NCBI RefSeq assembly: GCF_035582795.1
Contig: NC_134368.1
Span: 11,123,501-11,187,500, forward strand
Reading direction: 5' to 3'
Source of the DNA: Mycteria americana
Taxonomy: Eukaryota; Chordata; Aves; Ciconiiformes; Ciconiidae
Length of the DNA: 64,000 nucleotides
The notes beneath the pieces are model-generated. The model made no database searches. It was not told where the DNA came from and saw nothing but the letters and a program-made list of their open reading frames with translations. Position numbers and translations under genes: made by a program. This document shows positions 1 to 10,975 of the stretch, in pieces. Position 1 is the stretch's first letter, and each line of letters opens with the position of its first letter.

Positions 1-3000
1 TTGACAATAGACTGAGTAAATTTCCCCTATTTTGTGGTCGTAATTCTGGTCATTTCAGAAAGGTTGCTGTTCATTCAGTCTGGTTTCTTTGGATACCCAG
101 CCTGTGTAGTCAATATGTGGCTTTTACATCCTGTAAATGATATGACGTTTCATATCTGGTCACCGGGTGGGTTAGTCATGCCTTGTCACCAACATTTAGT
201 TCTGAATTATTCTCTCGCACTGCTTTTCACCGTGCTTTTACTCAGATTTTCTGTCTTTTGATTTCCAAGGGGTCTTGGTTTGTGGATTACAGCTCCTACA
301 GTCTCTGAGCTGGCTGCATCAGGTCTGAAGATGGTCTCAGCATGCTGCTGGTGTCACCAGCTGTAGCATACACAGGTCGGGGCAGCAGCTCTCTGCCATG
401 GGAGCTCATTTCACTGACAGCTACAGCGGACATGAAAGGTAGTAGTGGTAGAAGTATTTCTTGGTTTCTGTCAAGGCAAATGCTTCTATGCAGGGGACAT
501 GCGCTTTTTTTTGTATAGCAGCTATGTTATCTCCAATCTTACTAGAAACCACAGATTTACAACTGATTATCTCAGAGGTGAGGGTATCTCCTGGCCTCAA
601 AGACATAGCAAAATGGGTCTTATTTTGTGGTATTTTCAACAGACAGAAAGTGTTCAAAAGCTCCAAGGACTGAACCATTTCTTCTTGATAGAAATATCTC
701 ATTGTGCTTTATCTGTGAGATTATCTTCTGGGTGAAATCAGAGATCCCTGCATGCAGAGGGTTCTTGCAAAATCCCTCAAAGACAGATTTTGGGGATTGG
801 TTTCCTCTAAACATTATCGTTGCAGAACAGCAGATTATCATTCGGTCTGGTCTCAGTAAAAAAGCCAATAATTAGCATGTACTTTAATTCCATTCATATA
901 TTTGTATCAAGTAAGTTTCTTAAGTTACACATAGGTGTAAAATCTAAGTTTCAGTGGATGAAGCTAATTCATAAACCTTAGGCAAGTATAGGTACCGAAT
1001 TTCTTATGGAAGTGGTGGTGCGTTGTGCTGGGCAAGGGATAAGAGTGGAAAGTCTTTAACTGTTCTGCTGAAAGAGGTGGGTTTAGCCACACTTCCACTC
1101 CCTTCCCTGCATGTCCTGCCACCAGATGGGGAAACCTGAGTTCACACCGTCACAGCTGCTGGCAGGAGATGGCACCTCTATGCCAAAGTCACGCTCACAC
1201 CTCCAGGGCAATGCTGCTGACAGGCTTGCAGAAGGCACGTCAAAATACCTTTCAAAACGGGTTAGAAGTGAAGAAGTTTTGCAGAGATAAATTGCGTCGG
1301 AAGGGAATTCCTGTCAGTGTCTGGGGAAGAGACTGATTGTAACAGATACTGATTGTAACAGTTTGTGGTTCTCTCTGAGGAAATGTAAAGGACAGCAGAG
1401 TTCCCAACCATGGGGGTCAAGGAATATGCACAAGCAATTGAGTGGATACGGGAAGAGATTTTTGTTGTTGATTACACATTTTTTCTGTTTCTTCACAAAT
1501 ATTTTATCAACATTTTTTTATTTTGTTGTCTGGCTTGAATGTTGTAAGTATATATTTTTACTTCCCATTTCTTTATATCTCTCTGGAGACAAGGGTGGTT
1601 TCAAAGTAGCTGCCTAATCTTAATTTTCCTTTTAAAGATGTGGCGATCCTTAACACTGGAACACCCCATGCAAGTTTTCAGGTTCCCTTATGCTGGTCTG
1701 AAATACCCAGAGGGTAAGAGAATATTGTCCACAGGAACTGCACAGGCCAGTTTGAAAGCTGGTGCTGCAGAGATCAGCAGAAGCAGCAGCATCTCCCAGC
1801 AGCTAATGGCAACGAGGAAGCTCTCTGGCATGTGGCAAGGTGAGCAGAAACTTCACCTGAACCCCAGGTGTCCCTGTGAAGAAGTTCCCAGCTTTCAGGG
1901 ACAGTCTGTGCAACATTGCAAGTTTGGAAATATCAGGAAGGATTTGCCGAGGTCAGCCTGAGGCAAAGGGTTGCCCAATGCCAGATTGTAAGGAGATATT
2001 TTTGCTGACAGGCTCAGCACCTGTCTGATGGTGAACAGGAGGCAAAGAGTAAGTTCACGGCTCTGGGAGAGCACGAACTGCTCACGTTAGCCGATAGGCA
2101 TGTATCCTGAAACACACCTGGCCTTGGGCACTGCAGTCAGTATTACTGGGACACAACTTCTTCCATGTAGGATATAAACCCGATGGCCTCCTCTGAAATC
2201 AGACACCTAGAAGCTTTCATTTCAATATTTTATTTTCAAGTAGTGGTGGTGTCAGTGAGCCCAGTGACACTGTGGGAAATCCAGGTTCAAGTCTCTTTTT
2301 TTGTGTCTGGGATGATACAAACCCCTGTTATATAGATGCTCATGAGAGGAGACACTGGGAACAGGGACTGGACACCTGGACTCCAGTTTCTGCCCATGGG
2401 ATTCTCCATGCATTTCATCATACGACACTGCATGTAAAATGTACCATCCTCCTGCAGTGGGAACTCAAGCCTCCATGCTGTATTCCCTCCAATACAAGGG
2501 TTTATCTTTATAGTCACTTTATACCTTACAGAGACTTGATGTGCAGCGATGTGCAGCAGTAAATGTATGCCTTTGTGGCACAATAGATTTTTCAAGCAGC
2601 ACTGTCAGAGCTGGTTCTCGGAGGGCAAGCTGAGTAACAACGCCATATGAAGAGTCATAGAGCTCTGTGCCAGCTGATTTAGCCTGTCTATTAGCTGGAC
2701 TAATTAGCCCAGATGGAAAGCAATACTAATGCAGTCACTCTGCTTCTGCTTTCTGAGCCGGTTTGTTAGGAGCCAGCTCTGATATTTCGACACAGTAGTG
2801 CATTGTCTGTGTAAATATATTCTCCAGGCCGCAAATCAAATCATTTTGTAGCACCCTTACTGCTTGCATATGCCACTGCTAACTCGTGTTCTTTATATGT
2901 CCTGGGGACCCCTTGTATAGGACCTACAAGAGAAAAAGGCACAATTTTCCCCATGTTATTTACTGGTAGAGGTTGTATTTCCTACCCTAGATGATCTAGA

Positions 3001-4149
3001 TCACATCTATTTTTTAATGACTTTTAATATGAAAATTCCTTAATGCTGCTGTGACGTGGTTTCTATTTTACAATACCAGCATAAAAGAGTATTTTATGCA
3101 TTATTTCTAATGTAGCTGTCAGTGCTGGCAGGCATATATTCCAGTAAAAAGATTAAACAGTCTACACAGCAGTGTACAAAGCAGACTAAAAAGTAGGCTA
3201 AAAGAAAGGTGTTTCTAAGAAGTGGGTTATGTTCACATGGATATAAAACAGAGGGAAGAAAATGAAATATTCATCGAAGCTACAATCAGTTATGTAAGGG
3301 TTGAACAAGGATGACTGCTTATGAATAATTCTCCTTTTGACTTTTAGCTGTCCTTTAAAAACATAAAATACAATTTATAAACAGATTATGGAACACTGGA
3401 GTGAAAATGCATAGGAAGGTCTGGGGAAAACAATAAAGTACACCAAATTGTGCTGAAATCTATATGAAAAACCATAACGAATGTTGGTGAACCTGAAGCC
3501 TAAAGGAGCAGAGGTGGAGAAACTGAATCTGTACCACAGTCCTCAAAGAAGAGGCACCAGATGTCCATCTGCCATCAGGGAGAAAGGATGCCTTTGCAGG
3601 AAATAGGGGATGTGTCCTTTTGGCTGCTTATTTGCCAACAGTGCAGTACCCTCTCCAGAAGCGGGGATGCTCTATGACTGTGCCGACTAGCAGAGCGTTC
3701 ATCAGATGGAAGCATTAGAGTCAGATATGGTGGTGAAAAGGACATGCTGGTGCCAAAGCCTCGTTTCCATGACACCTAATCTGGTTTAGAGAAATCTCTA
3801 GGAATTTGTAGCAAATTACCTGAGAGGTGATAACGAATTTAGGTATTGACAAGGAAATTCTTGAGAAATTTCTCAAGGCCTGAAGTGCCATACAAAGCAT
3901 AACAAATGTTGGAGGGCAGATAAGAAAACGCATTCTAGGGAAGTTACACTGAGTTTTCAATTATAGCTGTAATTCTGTGCAAATGTTCACGTAAATGTCG
4001 GCAGTCAGTCAGGAAGGTGGGTGAGCAATAACTTGTCTTTGTTTCAATGATAATTGGTGCTAGTGAAGAGTGTAGCATATTTTGTCCTTACCTGAGGCAA
4101 TCTTATCAGAAGGGCAACTGGTCTTAATCTCCTGATATCAACAGAAGGA
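1..4149. other. Intergenic DNA, no gene recognised
   Basis: AT-rich non-coding sequence upstream of the gene. Open frames on both strands are short (mostly under 110 codons), overlap one another and match no family I know. The stretch 421-875 has unusually open frames on both strands (see findings). A small direct duplication of about 14 bp lies at 1,332-1,361. I saw no convincing promoter, RNA gene or recognisable transposon end. Confidence 0.6.
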
Positions 4150-5080
4150 AAATTTGCTTCCTTAGCTAGTTTGTTCCACTCTGTACATATTAGTGGTCCA
4201 TACCACTAATATAAATATCTTGGACTTATCTTTACTTAGGACTCCATCTTTGTGTCATCTACAAATTTACCCATGGTTATTTTCTTTGTACTTCCATGTC
4301 AATGATGGTAATATTCAGTAGTGTTAATCCAGCATAAAACCCTGCTAGAAACACACCATTCGATGATGATCCCCACTGAGGACATGTTGAAATCTTTCAG
4401 CTAGTTCTGAATCTGTGCACTGTTTGAGTTATTTGTATTTTATAATGCCACATTTGTATCAGGATGTCAGGGTTGAAACACTGAATACATACCTATACTT
4501 TCATTTGATTCTTTATCTGTTTTTCCACTATTTTATGTGAGATTGACAAACAAATCTTTTCTTGCACAGATCTTCCCCACAATGTGTTTGCTTGTTTTTA
4601 ATGTTGGCACAACAGTCGCACTCTTCCAGTCTTTTGGAATTTCACACTAGCTGCGTTTGATATTGTTAATGCCAAAATATATTAAGAAATATCAGTAGGC
4701 CAGAGATACTCCATAGCCTGCTTTTTTACAATTACTGGGTGCAAATAATGCAGGCTGGTTGATGTAACAGTATTTATCCCAAGAGTTGCATTTTACCATC
4801 ATCTGACTTATTTGCTAATTTGACTGCAGTTCATCATCTTCATGTGATGTGGGTACATCATATCCCTTCCTCCAAATATAAACTAAAACCCTTAAGTACT
4901 TCTGCATTTTCTGAATTGTTATTGACAGTTTTATAATTTCCTTTGACTAATGGGCCTTCTGTGATAGCTAGGGTTTATTTCCTTTCTCATGCATGTATAA
5001 AATTTCTTCTTGCTATCTTAACTTCACTCCCAACTTCTTTATAACTTTAGTCTCTTTTAACAGTTTTCTGCCATACTCTA
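4150..5080 (-). mobile_element. Ancient CR1-like LINE fragment (antisense)
   Basis: Read on the minus strand, this stretch follows the order of a degenerate CR1 reverse transcriptase. At 4,252-4,276 the minus strand can be read as GKFVDDTK, matching the (Y/F)ADDTK catalytic box. At 4,297-4,345 it reads roughly like the GPVLFNIFINDM motif that precedes that box, with LNI and ID still visible. Further text at 4,560-4,640 and 4,900-5,040 resembles more upstream RT-domain sequence. Many stops and indels make it a dead, old copy. Boundaries are approximate, and the family call rests on remembered consensus sequence, not a search. Confidence 0.6.
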
Positions 5081-8000
5081 GCAGTTGCCCACCCCATGGC
5101 AACCTGTTATGAAGCCTGTCTCTCGCAGGCTATAAAACAATCCCCTTATGAATGTGCTTCCTGAAGAAAAGGCTGCTTAGACATAGCAGGACCTGAGTCA
5201 CCTGCGACGCAGAAGACACAAGGGCTCGGTAATCGTTTGCTGAGACCACCCATACCTGTATGTAGGGTTTTAGCTGTGGGGAAAAAAACATTTCTCTGAG
5301 AAGCAGTGCCCATTCGAGTTCAAGGAATTTACTATATTATGTAGTCATGCGAGTGAGCTGCCTGTGTGTGCTGCTGGGTGTACTGACTGATCCCATGACA
5401 AGCTGAAGATGTCTTCTTCAGTGAGGAGGTAACCAAGCCTTTGATGTTCCAGAAAGCCTTGAGGTCAGGGTGTGGGTTTGCGTGAACCTGCCAGACCCTG
5501 AGAACATGACCTTCACCTCAGTCTCTCTGACTGCTGCGGCAGTGGAGGATGCAGTGGAGGGGCCTTTTGCACAGGCCACAGAGATAAAAAGAAAGGGGGA
5601 GGAAATGGCTAACACATTGTACCTTCAGCACAGTAGCAGAGCCTAGGCTTGATGTGGTTCTCGTAAATCAACTATATTGATTTGTAGTAGAGGGGAAATG
5701 AGAGAGAGCACACAGACATATGGAACTTCTGGTTGCCTAAGCATGAGCACCGAGTGCCATTTGAGGTGCTCTGAGCTGTAGGGCCATGTCTCCAGCTGCA
5801 GCTTCAAGGACATTGGTGCCTCGTAGCTCCTATGTCATACCTGGCAGCTCCGTGTGAAAGTTCAGGATACCTTAAGGCATCTCAAATGGCATAAAATGCA
5901 AATTTTTAGGCATCTGAATTAAGTCCATTGAGTGGGAGTCAGGTTAATACACCTTAATTGAGGTAGCTAAGTGGAGGTATCTTATTTGCAAATAAAGCTT
6001 CCTTCATAACCAATGGAAATCTAGTGAATGCACCCTAGTAATTTGATGAAGCGGGGGCAGAGGGGGGGGTGTTTTTGGATAAGCTGAGTAGCTCTTTGGA
6101 ATTATTGACCAGGGACAGGACACTATTGCCTCAACAGAGGCACGTCGTGGCTAGTTAGATGCCTTGGGTATCTCACCTGGCCCCTGGCTGCTGCTCCCGG
6201 GGTGCAGGCCCTGTGTCGTAGCTACCCTCCCTGTGCAAATGTCATGGATACTGTAGGGAATCTTAAATAACATTAGCCATTTATGTGTAAGCAACAGGAA
6301 AGCTATAATCAAGCCCTAGAACTCCACTGGCTGCAAAGGAAAATTACCCAGCTAGCTCATGTATAGACGTTTAAATTTCTGTATCTTAATCTGGAGCTGA
6401 ATCTCAGCCGCTGTGTTTGATACAGGACTCACCTAGGTTAAAATAATTGTTATTTCTAAGTGTAATGTTGTGCTTAGTTTGGCTCAAAAGATAACATTTC
6501 TAAATTGCATGTCAAAATGTAGCTGCTGTAGGGAATATTTTGTGTGTTTTATTTTTAACCTGTGCAGGATATGTCATAGGCTCAGATGCTCTGGAAGCAT
6601 CTGAAGATGTAGAAGCAGAATTTACCAGCGGTTTTCTGTCCTTTGTGCCACTGAGACCTGCAGTCTCTTCAAGTAATTTATGCACAGTAGTGAGGACAGG
6701 GAGGGGAGAGTATTAGCATACCTAGCAGTGTACACCCACGGCCTGAAGTGAAGGAGGCACATTAATATTATGTGAGCAAGGAGCTGCAACGCTGTATGAT
6801 TGGCCCTTATAATGTAAATAACAGCTTCCATCACCTCAGTTTTGCTATCCTTTATTCCTAATGCAAAGTGATGTTTTGCCATGAAAGAGGATATTGCAAA
6901 GACTTTTTCAGGCACCAGTGTGTTCACATCAGAGGCAGAGTCTTTCTACTTCTGCAGACACATCAACTCTGATCAAGGCAAACTTTTCTGTACTTTCCTG
7001 GGGGAAAAAATCACTGGAAATGTTTTGTGGCATTAGTGAGTTTTGTGTGAGCAGAAACAGAGGAGAAATCCCTCCTTTTGCTCAGTAGTTCAATATGTCA
7101 CTGGATAACTCTGCCCTGACGCACTGGAGAAGATTTAGCTTTGAATGGGGATGGCAGAGGTTAATGAATAATTACTTGGATTTATTTTATCTTTCATGAG
7201 AAGATTTCAATTGCTTTACAAACAGTAAGAAAATAAGCTTCATAACACTTGGTGATGTAAAGCAAGGTGAAGGAAAATTCATGTCATACTGAAAATACGT
7301 GGTTGGCTTGATTTCGAAAAATATATGGCTTGGAAAAATAAGCAAGTTCCCTTATCATTGTACCAAAACCAGAAATAACAATAACAATATTAAAAAAAAC
7401 TATGGAGAAACAAAATGAGCACTGACTGTTTACAAATTAGTTTGAGACGTGAACAGCTCAAACCCTTCAGATTTTTGGCAGTAGGAATGAAACCTTGCAG
7501 GCAAGGACAATTTTATTCTGCACTGAAACTTTTGTTACCTTGTTTCACCAGTGGTTCAGGAGCGTACATGTTTTCTAAAAGTTTTCCTATACACTTCCAG
7601 TTGTTCAAGTAACTGTTTGCTTTGCGACTACTATTTTTTCTTACCATTATTGTTATCTGTTCTTGATATGCAGACAAATATTATAATAGAGCTGACTGTT
7701 AGGCTTCAAAGATCAGAGTAGTGTAATTCCTCCTATATTCTTACTTCGTTTTCTGATGTTTCCCAACCCATGGTCCTAGCGTCAGCTCTCTTCTAGAACC
7801 CACAGCATCTCTTGTGCTTGCTTGTAGTGATCCATCCTATATTGTATCTGTTTCTGCTTAAAGACCACCTGGGGCATGGATATAATTTATAGCTTTGTCT
7901 ATTGTAAAGTCTTATGTTCATTTATGGATAGTAAAATTGTCTTCAAGTGATGAGTCACAGAAAATGCCAACCCATGTCTCTCTTGTCTCCTTATTCCCAG

Positions 8001-8863
8001 TTCAAGGCTCATATAATTTCATTAGGACTGTTAGAGTTTGATGTGTAAACTTGCCTTGAAAACACTGCATTTCAAGTACATTCTTCAATCTAAAGTGGGC
8101 TGTTGGGGTTGTAGTCATCTATATTATGTCTGTCACAGACTATGTGCTCTTCAGAGCTAGACTGCACGGTACCAGACAGCTTCCCCAAGGAGACAACACT
8201 CCTTTGTTCATTTCTGGCTGTGTTTTTTGCTTATTAGTTGAATTCTTGGCACAGTTGTTGGACAGATGTCCACAGCGGTCACAATCACAAGACTGTTTTT
8301 GGGTCTTCTGGTTGTTAGGTTTGGTTTCTAAGGAGCTTTCAGCTCCCTTTTCATTGTCTGTGCCCTTTTGAGACACAGCTGTCCTCTCCACCACCTTTCT
8401 GAAGAGCGAGGCAATTTTCTACAGAATTCTGAATAAAGAATTTTCTCATCCTGATAGCACCGCTGTGTCACAATAATTCAGTTATCGTATCCAGCTCACA
8501 GCTATGTCTAATTTAAGACTTAGAGCTGTACATTAAAAGGACAAAAAAATTCAGAGGTGCTACCTCTGCAGAGCCTTCAGTGTTTGTATTAGCTTCACCT
8601 GGATCTTACAGGAAGTCCCAGCAAAATTCATGCTGAATGTAGCAGGCAATCAATTGAGCTTGATGAAATATAACATGATGGCTCAGGTGTTAAGAACAAA
8701 TCTGCTGGTACAGTTTATCAGGTGGCTGCAGAGATATCAGCTGAGGCACTCTCACAGTGACAAGGCAACAATTTATATATTTTGAGAGCAGTGATGATAA
8801 TGTAAGGACGCTTTTACTGGTCGTATGAAAGGTCCATCTAGCCCAGTTTGGATTTTTTTGCAG
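5081..8863. other. Intergenic DNA, no gene recognised
   Basis: Ordinary AT-rich intergenic sequence. The largest open frame is about 100 codons (6,622-6,927, minus) and resembles no known protein. A short run of eight or more G lies near 6,061. No interspersed repeat could be confidently recognised here. Confidence 0.55.
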
Positions 8864-8965
8864 TTGGACTAGATGATCATTGTAGGTCCCTTCCAACTGA
8901 AAATTATTCTATTCTATTCTATTCTATTCTATTCTATTCTATTCTATTCTATTCTATTCTATTCT
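8864..8965 (+). mobile_element. CR1 LINE 3' end with ATTCT tail
   Basis: The sequence TTGGACTAGATGATCATT, followed by GTAGGTCCCTTCCAACTGAAA, is the CR1 3'UTR terminus in + orientation. It runs straight into a tandem ATTCT array, the kind of tail CR1 elements carry in place of poly(A). Only the last 40 or so bases of the element remain, so it is a severely 5'-truncated insertion, typical of CR1. Confidence 0.85.
8906..8965 (+). repeat. (ATTCT)12 microsatellite
   Basis: Twelve perfect 5-bp units, 60 bp, seeded by the CR1 tail. Perfection over 12 units suggests ongoing expansion and contraction, so length is probably polymorphic. Confidence 0.97.
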
Positions 8966-9039
8966 TATCCAACACCTAGAAAGGAGTGAACTTTTTGGAG
9001 GGAGAAGTGGTATATTTTTTTAACAACTGATGATGGGTT

Positions 9040-9397
9040 TTGCTGCTTTAGGTTTGCCCAGGCTCACTTGAAACCCGTCTGAACTCCCAGCATCCTGAGG
9101 CAAGGAGATCTACAGCCTAATCGCACAACTACCACCTTTTGTGGGATTTGTCTATACCCTTTTTGCAATGGGGGAACTACCACTCCACACATTTTCCAGG
9201 CTGTGAGGCCTGACGGATTTACACTGTGGCATAAGGCTGTTCTCCACTTTGTTCTCAGTTCCTTTGCTAATAATCACTAATGTTCTGTTTGCAATTTTAC
9301 TCTTGCTAAGCATTGAACGACCAGCTTTCTGGAACTGTTACAGCCCAAGAGCTCATTCCTCAGTGGTAATAACCAGCTCAGGGCCCATCATTTTATA
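9040..9397 (-). mobile_element. Ancient CR1-like LINE, downstream (3') fragment
   Basis: Degenerate antisense CR1 of the old amniote type. The + strand text around 9,220-9,395 (heavy in CTAATGTTCTGTTTGC- and GTAATAACCAGCTC-like phrases) follows the antisense of a CR1 ORF2 C-terminal region. It stops abruptly where a younger CR1 begins and resumes after it at 9,823. This half lies 3' of the insertion in element orientation. The call is from remembered repeat sequence and the outer boundary is approximate. Confidence 0.55.
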
Positions 9398-9822
9398 TCA
9401 CAGAATCACAGAATCATATAGGTTGGAAAAGACCTTTAAGATCATCGAGTCCAACCATAAACCTAACACTGCCAAAAACCACCACTACACCATGTCTCTA
9501 AGTACCTCATCCAAACGTCCTTTAAATACCTCCAGGGATGGCGACTCAACCACGTCCCTGGGCAGTCTGTTCCAATGCTTGATAACCCTCTCGGTGAAGA
9601 AAAATTTCCTAATATCCAGTCTAAACCTCCCCTGGCGCAACTTGAGGCCATTTCCTCTTGTCCTATCACTTGTTACCTGGGAGAAGAGACCGACCCCCAC
9701 CTCTCTACAACCTCCTTTCAGGTAGTTGTAGAGAGCGATGAGGTCTCCCCTCAGCCTCCTTTTCTCCAGGCTAAACAGTCCCAGCTCCCTCAGCCGCTCC
9801 TCATAAGACTTCTGCTCCAGAC
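9398..9822 (-). mobile_element. Young CR1 LINE, 5'-truncated (antisense)
   Basis: Begins on the + strand with CACAGAATCACAGAATCATA and GGTTGGAAAAGACC, the reverse complement of the CR1 3' terminus. The minus strand then gives an open reading frame of the CR1 ORF2 C-terminus, with [38 protein letters not shown] and [20 protein letters not shown]. The match ends near 9,822 at the 5' truncation point. Low divergence compared with the surrounding older copy makes it the later arrival. Confidence 0.92.
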
Positions 9823-10975
9823 GAGCAGATGCTAAGTTAGGAAGAATTTTGCAATTATCTGCACTGCGTTTCAGCTTGCTCTGTTGCTCAGTATTATTAA
9901 GCCCTTCCTCACACTCAGCGCTTATCTTTACTACCCCAAATAACTTGATATGAGCACATTTTGTCACCTCCCTTCTCACAGTAAGTTTTGCATTACAGTA
10001 CTTTTATCATATTGTGTATGAGTATGTTGAACAGCTTTATTTCCATGCCAGTTCCCAAGGAAGGAAAATGTCCTCCCTCACTGTGAAAACTCTCTTGTTT
10101 AACTCCTGCCTTCTTTTTTCTATCTTTTAGCCATTTTTTTTTGCCATCAGTGCTCAGCTTCCTGAAAAGCCTTTGAAGAGTAAGTGCACTGAGGGTATTT
10201 TAGAAATCTGAATAGGCTGTATCAGCCGGATCTCCTTTGTCACATGCCTAGTGACTCCTTTAGGGAACTCCAACAGATTTACTTGCAAGGCGTAAGTCCT
10301 CTTTCTAAGAGCTATGCTGACTCTTCCTTAACACAAAGTTTATTGCCTCTCCTAATTCTTTCATTATGCCCTTTATTAATTTACCCTGGTCCAGATGACA
10401 TGTCTACTAGTCTGTAGATCCCTGACTCTCTCTTGGTACCATTAAAAAAAATTCGTTATCACATTTATTACCTTTCTCTTCTCAGATAAAATGCTGGTTT
10501 TAAGCAAGAGGTTATACACCATAGTGTGAGATATATTCCCTTAGAACTCCTGGCAGAATACAGTCTTGTTCTGGTGATTATCTGTTATCTTCTTCATTTA
10601 AACTATAGCCTTTCCTACTGATCCTTCAGTTTGTCACAGATTCTCTAATGACTCTCCCACAAAGACGGGATCTTGCATGGAAACTTCCCTAACTCTTTTA
10701 GAGAAGTGAAACATTTATTCAGCTTTTCTGTAATGCTCTGCTATGATCTTATTTTCTCTGAGGGTATCTTTAAACCTTAATCTCATATTGACTCTACTGA
10801 TTCTCTGGTACGCTTCCTGCTCTTGATGCATTTGGAAAAGGATTTATGGTTGGTTTTTATGCAAGTTGCTCTTGAACAACAGTTCTGGCCTATTTTATTG
10901 TGCTTTTAAGCTTTTTTTAATTTATTATTTTCTTCATTTGGTTGTGCATCAGTTTTTAAAGGATGCTGTAATAGA
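9823..10975 (-). mobile_element. Ancient CR1-like LINE, upstream (5') fragment
   Basis: Continuation of the old copy interrupted by the young CR1. On the minus strand, 9,925-9,975 reads [11 protein letters not shown], alignable to the RT box EVAKFADDTKLL with the catalytic DD lost. Near 10,010-10,060 it reads KLFNILIH, matching GPVLFNIFIND. Text at 10,300-10,975 continues through upstream RT and linker sequence, including a phrase around 10,950 like the antisense of the CR1 RT N-terminal region. Multiple frameshifts and stops make it inactive. Family identity is from remembered consensus. Confidence 0.6.

Noticed and set aside
8690..8896. 68-codon minus-strand frame
   Set aside because: It is the antisense of the CR1 tail and its flank.
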